In this document: piece after piece, positions 10,998 to 18,859 of the stretch
Position numbering within the stretch: position 1 is the stretch's first letter
Layout of the letters: each line of letters starts with the position of its first letter
IMG/VR virus record: IMGVR_UViG_3300005663_000143
Span: 1-32,239 of that record
DNA from: a virus
DNA length: 32,239 nt
Strand: one strand, 5' to 3'
Program-made: the position numbers and the translations under genes
Notes under the pieces: model-generated
The model's input: the letters and a program-made list of their open reading frames with translations, nothing else
The model's database searches: none
Told to the model about the DNA's origin: nothing

Positions 10998-12871
10998 GCG
11001 CGCAACTGCGGTCTGTGGCGATTAAAAATTTCAAGGTTCACGAGGATCTTTCGCTGGAGTTTGGTCTCGGCACCACCGTGCTGGTTGGACCGAACGGCGC
11101 CGGCAAGACCTCGATCGCTGAGGCGATCGCGTGGTGCCTCTGGGGGGCACAGGGGGTGCAGGCGAAGCAACAGAAACGCCTGATCCGATACGGCGCGGAG
11201 AAGTGTCGGGTCGAGGTTGTGATCGCGCTTGACGGGCTTGACCATCTGTTCGTCCGGGAGCTATTGCAGTCCGGCGGGAGTAAGGCCTGGGTCGAGACCG
11301 CCACCGACACGTTGGCCGACAGCTCGTCTGGCGTTCAGCAGTATCTGGAGTCGCTCGGGCTTGATCTGGAGGGCTTCTCGGTCCAGTACGCCGCCCAGAA
11401 GGAGTTGGACTATTTTGTGTTCGCCATCCCGTCGGTGCGGAAGAAGCTGGTGGCTTCGCTGTTCCGTCTCGAGGACTTGGACGGCGTCATCAAGGCGGTT
11501 CGGATGGTGCACGCGGATTATGCCCAACAGTGTCTGCAGGCTCCGACGGCTGAGATGGTGGAGGGGTACGCCACCCTCACCACGGATGCGCTCGATGAGC
11601 TGGACGGACTGAAGGTCGCGGCCGCAGCGGTGGAGGTAGACAAGACCCATCAGGCAGCGAAGGTGGAGGAGCTTCGCGCCGCATTCTCCGGTGACGCGGT
11701 ACGGGAACGCACGGCCCTGGAGGCTGACGTGATCCGGTTCGCTGATATCGTCGAGGAGTGCGAGATGCTGGCCGCCGGGATCGTGGCACCGGAGGTGCCG
11801 GATCCGCAGGACTTGCCGAGCCTGGAAGAGATCGATACCAGGCTCGCCGAGGCCAACGAGGAAGCGCGCGCGTGTGTGTTGGGGTCCACGGCCCTTTCAG
11901 GTCAGCGGGACTTTCTCGCCGAGAACCGCGATGCACTTGACGGAGGAAAGTGTCCTCTGTGCCTCCGGGGCATTCGCAACAAGGCTGCGGCTCTGGAGGC
12001 TGTTGATGCCGAACTCGGTACGCTGACAGACGAGTGCGCCGCAGCCCAAGTGGCCGCGGAGGAGGCGAATCGCGCGGCTTACGACCTGGCGATGGAACGA
12101 GAGCAGGTCGTTGCCGAGCTTCAGGCCGCGGATCGTGCTGAGTCGGAAGCGGCGTCCGCCACGGCTCGCAAGAAGGAGCTGGAGGAGAAGCGGGATCGCT
12201 ACAAGGTGAAGCTCGCTGAGGTGGCCACGGCGCTGGAGCAGTTGCCGGAGGTGGACGACACCGCCGAGCGTGACCTCAGGGCCGAGGAGCGCCAGCTGGA
12301 TTCAACCACGCAAGCCCACGGGCTTGCCCTGGGACGGGTCACGGTGGCCGACCGGGCCGTCGACGAGGCTGCCTTCAAGCTGGACAAGGCCGAGAAGGAA
12401 CTCAGGAAGGCGGATCGGCTCCGGGTCAAACGCGACACCATGGAGACGCTCACGAAGGCCCTGCCGGACTTCCGAGACAGCGTCATGGCGGCGTCGCTCG
12501 GGTGGGTTGCGGACCGGGCCACGCGTCTGCTCTACGGGGCGGCCGGCCGCGACTGGCGTCTCACAGTCAACGAAGATCTGGAGTTCCATATCAACGGCAA
12601 TCCGCTTGCCGATTTCTCGACCGGGCAAGTCGACACGGTGTGTGTCTGCCTCCGGATCGCGATCGCTGAGTACCTGTCGAAGCGGATTGGCTTCGGCAAT
12701 CTCATGATCCTTGACGGGGTCCTGGACCGCATCGACGAAGACAACCGTGATGCGCTCGGGATGTTGCTCGGCGAGATTAACGTCGACCAGGTTCTGGTGC
12801 TCAGCCATTTCGATATCGGAATCCTGGACGGCGAACGGATTGAGATCGGGAAGGTGGAGGAGGTTCGATGA
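10994..12871 (+). CDS. sbcC: Rad50/SbcC-type ATPase subunit (T4 gp46-like)
   Basis: The 625-residue SMC-type ATPase has a Walker A GPNGAGKTS (32-40), two long coiled-coil arms (about 170-310 and 335-490), and a zinc hook CPLC (C320-C323) between them. The ABC signature lies in DFSTGQ (540-545), a Walker B strand in NLMILDGVLDRID (569-581), and a switch His in LSHFD. It would form a ring with Mre11 that uses ATP to open and process DNA ends. The arms are short for the family, as in phage versions. The residue after Walker B Asp574 is Gly575, where Rad50 proteins normally have the catalytic glutamate (DE). ATP hydrolysis may therefore be changed or slow. ATGA overlaps at both ends. Confidence 0.9.
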   Translation: MSAQLRSVAIKNFKVHEDLSLEFGLGTTVLVGPNGAGKTSIAEAIAWCLWGAQGVQAKQQKRLIRYGAEKCRVEVVIALDGLDHLFVRELLQSGGSKAWVETATDTLADSSSGVQQYLESLGLDLEGFSVQYAAQKELDYFVFAIPSVRKKLVASLFRLEDLDGVIKAVRMVHADYAQQCLQAPTAEMVEGYATLTTDALDELDGLKVAAAAVEVDKTHQAAKVEELRAAFSGDAVRERTALEADVIRFADIVEECEMLAAGIVAPEVPDPQDLPSLEEIDTRLAEANEEARACVLGSTALSGQRDFLAENRDALDGGKCPLCLRGIRNKAAALEAVDAELGTLTDECAAAQVAAEEANRAAYDLAMEREQVVAELQAADRAESEAASATARKKELEEKRDRYKVKLAEVATALEQLPEVDDTAERDLRAEERQLDSTTQAHGLALGRVTVADRAVDEAAFKLDKAEKELRKADRLRVKRDTMETLTKALPDFRDSVMAASLGWVADRATRLLYGAAGRDWRLTVNEDLEFHINGNPLADFSTGQVDTVCVCLRIAIAEYLSKRIGFGNLMILDGVLDRIDEDNRDALGMLLGEINVDQVLVLSHFDIGILDGERIEIGKVEEVR

Positions 12872-13047
12872 AGACTCTGTGGGTATGCCGGCGACTTCGA
12901 GTTCTCTGGTACGACTATCACAATTTTCGACTGGTTCCGTTTCGCCTCTCTCGCTGGCGGGCGCTTTCGGTGGCCGTGTCGTTCCCGAGCGCGACTGATG
13001 TCTGGGACCTTAGCGTACTTGAGTTTTTAAAAGGGAAAATTCGATGA
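12868..13047 (+). CDS. Small hypothetical basic protein
   Basis: The 59-residue product begins MKTLWVCRRLRVLWYDYHNF and is rich in Arg and aromatic residues. It is not recognised. Its ATG overlaps the sbcC stop by ATGA and has the ribosome site GGTGGAGGAGG upstream. Its own stop overlaps the next start. The tail (LEFLKGKIR) uses AT-rich codons. It lies inside the segment bounded by the 25-bp repeats, so it may be a recent addition. Confidence 0.5.
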   Translation: MKTLWVCRRLRVLWYDYHNFRLVPFRLSRWRALSVAVSFPSATDVWDLSVLEFLKGKIR

Positions 13048-13208
13048 AGCTCTGCACCGCCTGCGGGCATGACCGTCGTGTGCACGACGATTTATTTGGG
13101 TGCTTTTGCCGGGTTGTAGTTACTCGAGATCAGCGGCTTACCAAGGGGTGTAGCTGCCGACAAAAGCGAAGCGCCTCGAAAGGCTGGAAGGTGGAGGAGG
13201 TTCGATGA
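13044..13208 (+). CDS. Small Cys-rich zinc-type protein
   Basis: The 54-residue product has CTACGH near the start, then CFC and CSC, enough Cys for a zinc ribbon. Its C-terminus KVEEVR is the same as that of the SbcC-like protein, because both read through copies of the 25-bp repeat. The ATG overlaps the previous stop by ATGA, with a weak AAGGG site. Function unknown. Confidence 0.5.
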   Translation: MKLCTACGHDRRVHDDLFGCFCRVVVTRDQRLTKGCSCRQKRSASKGWKVEEVR

Positions 13209-13378
13209 AGCTCGATCAGAAGAAGCTTGAAGCTCGAACCCTGCAGATTATCCGCAGGCTGAAGCACAAGGAGAGGCCCTGCCGCTTTGACCTGCCCACG
13301 AGTATTGGGTCAACGCAAATTCGAGGTCTGATTCAGGCGTTGTGTGAGCAGATCAACGGCGAGGATTCTGATGGTTGA
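13205..13378 (+). CDS. Small hypothetical protein
   Basis: The 57-residue product begins MKLDQKKLEARTLQIIRRLKHKERPCRFD. It is mostly helical with a basic first half; a turn (LPTSIGSTQIRGLIQAL) could be part of a small HTH, but this is weak. It starts directly after the second 25-bp repeat copy, with the strong site GGTGGAGGAGG. Its stop lies eight bases inside the next gene. Confidence 0.5.
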   Translation: MKLDQKKLEARTLQIIRRLKHKERPCRFDLPTSIGSTQIRGLIQALCEQINGEDSDG

Positions 13379-13649
13379 CGCGACGCCCACCAAGCCATTC
13401 TGCTATCGGGAGCCGGAATGGTTCTACCGGACCGACGCCTGTATCGGGTGTGCTTATCGGCTGCCTTGCGCGGTGGGTGCTGGGGTCTCTGCAGACAGGC
13501 CTCGCAAGATGTTCGTGGAGTCCATCGCTCGAGCCAACATTCCTCGGGCTGACGCTATCGAGGCCATCCAGAAGGCCTACGACGTTACCCACAACGCAGC
13601 CCGCAAGCAGTACGATCGCTGGCGCGAGAAACTTGGGAGGCCCCAATGA
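13371..13649 (+). CDS. Protein with WhiB-like cysteine pattern
   Basis: The 92-residue product has C11-x12-C24-x2-C27-x5-C33 in FCYREPEWF and DACIGCAYRLPC. That is the spacing of the iron-sulfur-binding WhiB proteins of Actinobacteria and their phages, including the PEWF that resembles the PELFF stretch. The glycine-tryptophan turn that follows in WhiB proteins is missing. The second half (SIARANIPRADAIEAIQKAYDVTHNAARK) reads like a short HTH. It may be a diverged WhiB-like regulator or an unrelated zinc protein. ATG at 13371 with GAGG upstream; an earlier start at 13344 has no ribosome site. Confidence 0.5.
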   Translation: MVDATPTKPFCYREPEWFYRTDACIGCAYRLPCAVGAGVSADRPRKMFVESIARANIPRADAIEAIQKAYDVTHNAARKQYDRWREKLGRPQ

Positions 13650-15109
13650 TTCGACTGCAGGTTGAGGCCTCGTGGGTGACGGCTCCGGGCTGTCCTCGCG
13701 AGGTCGCGAAGCTGATCAAGGACCAGTGTAAGGCCCGCGACCCGCAGGCGTTCTTCACCGGTGGTGCCTCGCATTTCCACTTGTGGCGGATCAGGGAGAA
13801 GGAGCTCCAGTTCCCCACCGGGCTGCTGTGGGACGTGGTGCAGCAGCTCGATGCGGTCGGGATCGAATACGAGATCGACCCCCATCTCGGCTACGTGGTG
13901 GATCCGGAGCTGGTGGTGCCGGACGGTATTGAGCTTCGTGATTACCAGGAGGAGGCGGTCAAGGTCGCGCTCCGGGAGGGTCGGGGAATTCTTGGGCTCG
14001 CGACGAATTCGGGAAAATCGATTATCGCCGCCGCGCTGGTGCAATCCTTTGCGAGTCACGACTGTGTCGCGGTCCCGACGATCGTGTTGGTCGTGCGGGC
14101 CGAGGGTGTGCGCCAGATGACGGAGCTGTTCCGCCGGTGCTTCGGCGACGACCTCGTCGCGAACGAGACTGGCGAGGGCAAGTCCTACGTCATCATGACC
14201 TACACGAAGGCGTCGAAGCGCGACCTCAGTCCCTACCTTCTGGTCATTGCTGATGAGGTTCATCGGGTCGGCGCCAAGACCTACTGCGGCGCGCTCGCGA
14301 CCGCGGAGAACGCCTACCACCGCTACGGCCTGTCGGGCACGCCCGGCGGTCGTGAGGACGGCAAGGACCTCTATTTCATCGGGGCGACCGGGCCGGTGAT
14401 CTACCGGATGCCGCAGGATGCGTTGATTAAGCGTGGATTCTCCGCACGTGCTGCGGCGATTATGCTCCATATCCCGGGCGACATCCATCCGGCGGTCGAG
14501 GAGGATATCGCAGCACTGGTTCTGCTGCAGCAGTCCGGCAAACTGTCCCGGGGTAATCAGTTCAAGCTCCGGAAGCTCCGGGCGCAGCTTTGGCGGGACG
14601 TCGAGGCCGAGGGGATTCTCGAGAATGAGGTCCGCAATATCGCGATCGTGGACGCGGCGACCCAGGCGCAGCAGTGTGGGCGCCAGGTATTGATCCTGGT
14701 GAAGCGGATTGATCACGGGCGCCGGCTACGCGAGTTGTTTGCGTTCATCGGGTATGAGGTTCCGTTCGCCCACGGCAACTCGAAGGGGCGCGACAAGATC
14801 TACACGGGGCTCCAGTCAGGCGAGCACCGGATCGTGATCGGGTCCGGAATCTACGATGATTCGATAGATGTACCCAATATCGAGGTGCTGATCAATGCGG
14901 CCGGCGGCAAGTCGTTGAACGCCACTAAGCAGAAGCTTGGGCGCGGTCTTCGGAATCCCGGCGACAAGAGTCTTCTGGTGATCGACTTCATGGACACCGG
15001 GCACAAGATTCTCAAGAAGCATTCGAGGGCGCGGAAGCGCGCGTACCAGCAGGAGGGGGTGAGTGTGCGGAAAGCGGAGAGCCTCTCGGAGGAGGAGCTC
15101 GCCGCGTAG
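13646..15109 (+). CDS. uvsW: UvsW-like superfamily 2 DNA helicase
   Basis: The 487-residue helicase has RDYQ (98-101, Q motif), ATNSGKSI (119-126, Walker A), ADEVHR (202-207, DEAD-type box as DEVH), LSGTPGG (229-235, motif III), and in the second domain QKLGRGLRNPGDK (motif VI with arginine fingers). The N-terminal 95 residues look like the small DNA-binding domain of T4 UvsW. T4 UvsW remodels forks and branched intermediates and unwinds R-loops, changing origin-driven to recombination-driven replication. A basic C-terminal tail follows the second RecA-like domain. It is the last gene of the unit; a short A/T stem-loop follows. Confidence 0.85.
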   Translation: MIRLQVEASWVTAPGCPREVAKLIKDQCKARDPQAFFTGGASHFHLWRIREKELQFPTGLLWDVVQQLDAVGIEYEIDPHLGYVVDPELVVPDGIELRDYQEEAVKVALREGRGILGLATNSGKSIIAAALVQSFASHDCVAVPTIVLVVRAEGVRQMTELFRRCFGDDLVANETGEGKSYVIMTYTKASKRDLSPYLLVIADEVHRVGAKTYCGALATAENAYHRYGLSGTPGGREDGKDLYFIGATGPVIYRMPQDALIKRGFSARAAAIMLHIPGDIHPAVEEDIAALVLLQQSGKLSRGNQFKLRKLRAQLWRDVEAEGILENEVRNIAIVDAATQAQQCGRQVLILVKRIDHGRRLRELFAFIGYEVPFAHGNSKGRDKIYTGLQSGEHRIVIGSGIYDDSIDVPNIEVLINAAGGKSLNATKQKLGRGLRNPGDKSLLVIDFMDTGHKILKKHSRARKRAYQQEGVSVRKAESLSEEELAA

Positions 15110-15111
15110 CG

Positions 15112-15131
15112 AAAGTTTCCGAGGAAACTTT
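15112..15131 (+). terminator. Short stem-loop after the helicase gene
   Basis: AAAGTTTC (15112-15119) pairs with GAAACTTT (15124-15131) around CGAG, three bases after the helicase stop codon. The stem is AT-rich and the following TCGTTTCGG is only mildly T-rich, so it is a weak intrinsic terminator at best. Confidence 0.4.
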
Positions 15132-15209
15132 TCGTTTCGGTGAGAAGTTCGTTGAAGGCTGACCCGGTTGTCCCGCACACTGCCAGGTCTTACAGGAGGG
15201 GGAACTCCA

Positions 15210-15788
15210 TTGGCGCTAGCTGAACCGTTTGACACCTCGCTCGACCCTGTCGATACGCAAGTGTTCTGGTCTGTCGTCGACACCTACACCCGTGCTCGCC
15301 GGGAAACGCAGCCCTATTACCGGCTCAAGGTGGAGATGCATCGTCACCCGAATCGGATTCACTTTGTCCGTGCGGCTGATCTCATCCGGGAGATTGGGGC
15401 GGATCCCCACGAGTACATCGCGGCGCAGTTTGTCGACACCGTCCCCTACCCCAATGGCCTGTACAGCAAGCGGGCCCAGCAGCGGTGGGTCGATTACCTC
15501 ATTGGGCGCGACGCAGCCGGACGTGTCGCCGCGCAAGACCAACGGTTCCGGATGTACGGGGCCCACATGGGCGAGGGCACGACGGAATTTGACATCCTGC
15601 TGAACCCGGTATGCCAGTTCGACGCCTGGTACCGCATCTTTTGGTTCCTACAGTTGAACCTTGATGCTGGCCGGGACCTTGTGAGGGACGCGCGGAACGA
15701 GCTTCGCTCGGCGGCGTTTCGTCGGGCTATTCGGGATGCCGGATACGACCTCGATGCTATCGACAGTTACATCGAGGCTCACGCCTGA
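15210..15788 (+). CDS. Hypothetical protein directly upstream of replicative helicase
   Basis: The 192-residue product is not recognised. It starts at TTG 15210, chosen because CAGGAGGGGGAACTCCA precedes it; an ATG-less extension to 15168 has no site. It is rich in Arg, Tyr and Trp (for example RIHFVRAADLIREIG and CQFDAWYRIFWFLQLNLDAGRDLV), with no Cys cluster or NTPase motif. Its stop overlaps the start of the DnaB-like gene by TGATG. Small proteins coupled to a phage replicative helicase are often helicase loaders (compare T4 gp59), but this is inferred only from position. Confidence 0.65.
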   Translation: MALAEPFDTSLDPVDTQVFWSVVDTYTRARRETQPYYRLKVEMHRHPNRIHFVRAADLIREIGADPHEYIAAQFVDTVPYPNGLYSKRAQQRWVDYLIGRDAAGRVAAQDQRFRMYGAHMGEGTTEFDILLNPVCQFDAWYRIFWFLQLNLDAGRDLVRDARNELRSAAFRRAIRDAGYDLDAIDSYIEAHA

Positions 15789-17194
15789 TGGCGTTTAACG
15801 AGCTGTTTGAAAGGGACTTTCTGAGGATGATTTTACGTCGCGAGTATTTGGTTGAGTTCGCGGGTGTGATCGAGCCCGAGCTGTTTTCGTTTCCGGTGTA
15901 CGCGAAGCTCTGGCTGATCATCCAGAAATTCTACTTCGAGCATAAGGAGCCACCCTCGGAGGCGACGCTCTTTGAGCTTTTGGAGAACGCGGTTGACGAC
16001 AAGCTTTTTCGGGAGGATGAGGTCGACATTCTGGAGGAGTACATCCCGCCGGTTGTCAACATTGGGACTGATGAGGTTGTCAATTTTGAGTTTGTGCGGG
16101 AGCGGGTTTCGCGTTGGGCGCAGGAACGTCGGCTGCGCGCTCGAGTGTCAGAGGTGGTCCAGCGGGTTCAGGAGGGTAGCGCGGATGTTGACGAGGCCGT
16201 CCTCCTGATTCGAGGGGCCGCACTTTTGAAGCCGACTCCGCTCGATGAGGAGGATTTCATCATCACAATGGAGCGGCGGGTACAGGGTCTTGTGGACCGG
16301 CGTGAGGGGCTCTTCATCCCGACAGGCATCGAGCCACTCGACCGCGCTCTTGGGGGAGGGCTCATGCGCGGCTCTACTGGTTACATCATGGGCCCGCCGC
16401 ACGGCGGGAAGTCAACCTTCTGCAGTCACTTCGCCGGTACCGCCACGATGATCCATCTGAATGTTGTGTACTGCTACAACGACGAATCCTCCGAGCTTTT
16501 AAGCGCGCGGTTGGTCGGTCATTACGGTGGGGTTAGCCGGAAGGATTTTCTCGCCGGGGGTGAAAGGGCGTTGGACAAGACCAGGGCGGCGTGCGCCAAG
16601 CTGGCTGAGGTTCGGGTAGGGAAACTCATTCTGAAGCACCTTCCGAATTACGCAAAGCCTTCGGATGTGTTTCGTACGGTGGAACGTGCGGTGGCGGGGG
16701 GCATGGCGGTCGATGTCATCGTTGTTGACCACATAGGCAAGATGCAGCCGGAAGCGGGGATGTCTAGGGACAGTTACCACCTGGACGTCAAGAATGTCTT
16801 CGGCGAGCTTTCTGACCTCGCGGGAGAGTACAACTGCGTGGTGCTTTGCGTCATGCATACGAATCGAAAGGGTCGAGGTAAGGCGCGGCTGGACGACGGC
16901 ATGATGGGGCTGACGTATGAGCCGGCCAAGGACGCTGATTTCGGCCTGGGGGCTTTTCGCCTCACTGAGGACATTGCGCCGCCTGGCGCGGTTGGAGCCA
17001 AGAATTTTGGCCGCCTCCAGATCATAAAAGCTCGTGACACCGGAGCGGCAGGGATGTTGTTTCGGGCCGAGGTGGATTTCGAGAAGTGCCGGTACCTGAG
17101 GACCGAATTTCTCGGCACACAGGAAGGAGTTGCCAATGCTACGCAACCAGGAGCAGGTCGCTCGTTTGCATCACCTAATGGTGCAGCGGCATAA
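15788..17194 (+). CDS. dnaB: DnaB-type replicative helicase
   Basis: The 468-residue hexameric helicase would move 5' to 3' on the lagging strand and work with the primase encoded next. Residues 1-110 form the helical N-terminal domain and linker. GPPHGGKST (202-210) is the Walker A. VDVIVVDHIGKMQP is the Walker B strand, with Asp-His in place of the usual Asp-Tyr. VVLCVMHTNRKGRG matches motif H3. The C-terminal 30 residues are Gly/Ala-rich and disordered. Codons in the first 100 residues use T at third positions more often than neighbouring genes. The ATG overlaps the previous stop. No intein or insertion is seen. Confidence 0.85.
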   Translation: MAFNELFERDFLRMILRREYLVEFAGVIEPELFSFPVYAKLWLIIQKFYFEHKEPPSEATLFELLENAVDDKLFREDEVDILEEYIPPVVNIGTDEVVNFEFVRERVSRWAQERRLRARVSEVVQRVQEGSADVDEAVLLIRGAALLKPTPLDEEDFIITMERRVQGLVDRREGLFIPTGIEPLDRALGGGLMRGSTGYIMGPPHGGKSTFCSHFAGTATMIHLNVVYCYNDESSELLSARLVGHYGGVSRKDFLAGGERALDKTRAACAKLAEVRVGKLILKHLPNYAKPSDVFRTVERAVAGGMAVDVIVVDHIGKMQPEAGMSRDSYHLDVKNVFGELSDLAGEYNCVVLCVMHTNRKGRGKARLDDGMMGLTYEPAKDADFGLGAFRLTEDIAPPGAVGAKNFGRLQIIKARDTGAAGMLFRAEVDFEKCRYLRTEFLGTQEGVANATQPGAGRSFASPNGAAA

Positions 17195-17369
17195 CCGGCT
17201 CATGACCAAGCTGAAGTACAGCGTGAACATGTCGCCCCCGGCTGAGGAGGCACTGCGGCGTGGGGCCGAACGGGCCGCAGGTTTTATTCAGGCGCTCGAG
17301 TGGGTCCGGCACCCGGAGCACGGCGACCCGGAGTGGATGGGGATGTTGGACCGGTTGATTGACGCCTGA
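17136..17369 (+). CDS. Small hypothetical protein overlapping the helicase gene
   Basis: The 77-residue product begins MLRNQEQVARLHHLMVQRHNRLMTKLKY and is almost entirely helical and basic at first, acidic at the end (EHGDPEWMGMLDRLIDA). It starts at ATG 17136, with AGGAAGGAG six bases upstream, 59 bases inside the helicase 3' end. It sits between helicase and primase, which suggests a part in the primosome. No family recognised. Confidence 0.55.
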   Translation: MLRNQEQVARLHHLMVQRHNRLMTKLKYSVNMSPPAEEALRRGAERAAGFIQALEWVRHPEHGDPEWMGMLDRLIDA

Positions 17370-17371
17370 CC

Positions 17372-18250
17372 ATGTTCGGCAAGTACACCATTGAAGACAT
17401 CGCGGTGCTCGGTGAATACCGAGTACAGGGCAAAGAGGTCGCGGTGCGGGTGTGTCCGGAGTGTGGCGATGGTCGCTATAAGTTCTGGGTCGACCCGAGC
17501 AAGGGCGTGGGGTACTGCTACCACTGTCACTACAGCCCTCGCCTGGAGCAGCTTCTTGGCGCGGCACGTCTGTCCGGTATCGGGCTGGTGCCGACGGTGA
17601 AGAAGGCTCCTGGCCCGACCCCGGTACCCGTGATGGTCCCGGCGGAGGAATTGCCAAGTGACTCCCTCGGGTGGGAGTTTATTGTGAGGCGTCGGCTCGA
17701 TGTCGACGCGCTGATTCAGAATCGTGTGGGGTACTGCCCTACCGGTCGATACCGATACCGCCTGATCTTTCCGTTCTACTCGCGGGCTGGAGAGTACCGC
17801 GGGTTTCAGGGGAGGTGGGTACTGCCGCACTTGCCGGCAGGGGTCCCGAAGTGGATCACGGCTTCCGGCACCAAGAAGAGCCAGTTCCTTTGGAACTTTC
17901 ATCAAGTGTTCGCACAGCAGCGCTGGTGCGTGTTGGTCGAGGGGATCTTCGATGCGTTGCGCATCCCGGACTGGGGTGTCGCGATGTTGGGGAAGACGAC
18001 TTCCGCACAGCAGCGAGCACTACTGGAGTACTTCGACTACATCTTCGTCATGTTGGACGCGGATGCGACTGAGGACGCCAAGTTACTCGCGAGGACTCTC
18101 GTGAGTAACGCGGTGTTTCGGGTTGCCGTCGTGCAGCTCGAGGAAGGAGACCCGGATTCTAATGATCCGAAACATTTGGCAGCGCTTTTGCGCGCGGCAA
18201 GTCCTGCGGGTTTTGAAGAAACCGCAGGAAGTGAAGTTCTTTGCGGTTGA
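17372..18250 (+). CDS. dnaG: DnaG-type DNA primase
   Basis: The 292-residue primase would make RNA primers for lagging-strand synthesis with the helicase encoded upstream. The zinc-binding domain shows CPECGD (C28, C31) and YCYHCHY (C49, C52). A linker is followed by the Toprim part: VLVEGIFDALR near residue 190 carries the catalytic glutamate, and VMLDADATED near 227 the metal-binding aspartates. The length is short compared with bacterial DnaG and lacks a large helicase-binding domain, as in many phage primases. The start is two bases after the previous stop with no clear ribosome site, so translation is probably coupled. Confidence 0.85.
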   Translation: MFGKYTIEDIAVLGEYRVQGKEVAVRVCPECGDGRYKFWVDPSKGVGYCYHCHYSPRLEQLLGAARLSGIGLVPTVKKAPGPTPVPVMVPAEELPSDSLGWEFIVRRRLDVDALIQNRVGYCPTGRYRYRLIFPFYSRAGEYRGFQGRWVLPHLPAGVPKWITASGTKKSQFLWNFHQVFAQQRWCVLVEGIFDALRIPDWGVAMLGKTTSAQQRALLEYFDYIFVMLDADATEDAKLLARTLVSNAVFRVAVVQLEEGDPDSNDPKHLAALLRAASPAGFEETAGSEVLCG

Positions 18251-18578
18251 GGACGGGCGTACCTATGAGTTGATGCTTGACGACTCGGGCCGAGCGTTAG
18301 TGACCACCCAGGACATCTTGCTGGGTCCTGGCATGACGGCGCAGGTTGAGGCGCCCTACACGTTTCTTCCGCCGGAGGACCATCTCCTCCTGACGTCTCC
18401 CGGGTACCGCATTCCAACTGTGCGGGTTGCCCCCGGCATCATTCGGGAGCAGCGCCAGGGTCCGTTCTGGCTAGTCAATTCCGGCGAGTCCGCGGTCGCG
18501 ATTCCCGCTGGTACACAGGTCGTTTTGTTCAGTCTGTCACGAGACGTCTGGTTCGACACGACCGAGGTGACGCTCTGA
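18162..18578 (+). CDS. Possible dUTPase/dCTP-deaminase-fold protein
   Basis: The 138-residue protein from the ATG at 18162 overlaps the primase end by 89 bases; a later GTG at 18231 would shorten it to 115 residues. Residues after about 25 (VKFFAVEDGRTYELML) look all-beta. The stretch APGIIREQRQGPFWLVNSGESAVAIPAGTQVVLFS is spaced like the dUTPase/dCTP deaminase core (G-V-I-D, then G-x-x, N, and G-x-x-I-A-Q). The catalytic Asp of GVID is replaced (GIIR), so activity on dUTP is doubtful. A regulatory or structural variant of the fold is the best guess; it could be an unrelated beta protein. Confidence 0.5.
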   Translation: MIRNIWQRFCARQVLRVLKKPQEVKFFAVEDGRTYELMLDDSGRALVTTQDILLGPGMTAQVEAPYTFLPPEDHLLLTSPGYRIPTVRVAPGIIREQRQGPFWLVNSGESAVAIPAGTQVVLFSLSRDVWFDTTEVTL

Positions 18579-18859
18579 TGTTCCTCCGGGAGATGTGTGC
18601 CGATTGTCTGACCTGCTTCAACCTCAAGATCATGTTCGACCTTCGGGACCTGGAGCTCGATTCACAAGAGCGGATTCTCTCTACTCGCATCTGCACCGTC
18701 CTCAAACGTGACCGGATTATCCACATCCGATGCGCCAAGAACATGATCCTCGACAACGACGGGCTTCCGAAGGACTTCAAGTCACCTGCGGCCATCCGGG
18801 GCTGTGTTGACCGGACCCAGGTCACGTGTGTCGCGCATGACGAGGACACAGATGAGTGA
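18578..18859 (+). CDS. Small Cys-containing hypothetical protein
   Basis: The 93-residue product starts MFLREMCADCLTCFNLKIMFDL with a CxxCxxC group, and has more cysteines later (RICTV, HIRCAKN, RGCVDR, VTCVA). A metal site or disulphides are possible. It is not recognised. The ATG overlaps the previous stop (TGATG). Its last eight bases overlap the start of the polymerase gene. Confidence 0.55.
   Translation: MFLREMCADCLTCFNLKIMFDLRDLELDSQERILSTRICTVLKRDRIIHIRCAKNMILDNDGLPKDFKSPAAIRGCVDRTQVTCVAHDEDTDE

Larger units (their letters stand above)
12849..13210 (+). repeat. 25-bp direct repeats bounding a two-gene cassette
   Basis: The 25 bases 12849-12873 recur exactly at 13186-13210. Each copy encodes the end KVEEVR of one protein, the ribosome site GGTGGAGGAGG and the start ATGAAG of the next. 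The segment between them holds two small genes (12868-13047 and 13044-13208). Duplication of the start signal probably accompanied insertion of this cassette. Confidence 0.8.

Noticed and set aside
13577-14716. Long minus-strand frame opposite the UvsW-like helicase
   Set aside because: It lies antisense to a clear helicase with all motifs. High GC produces long mirror frames.
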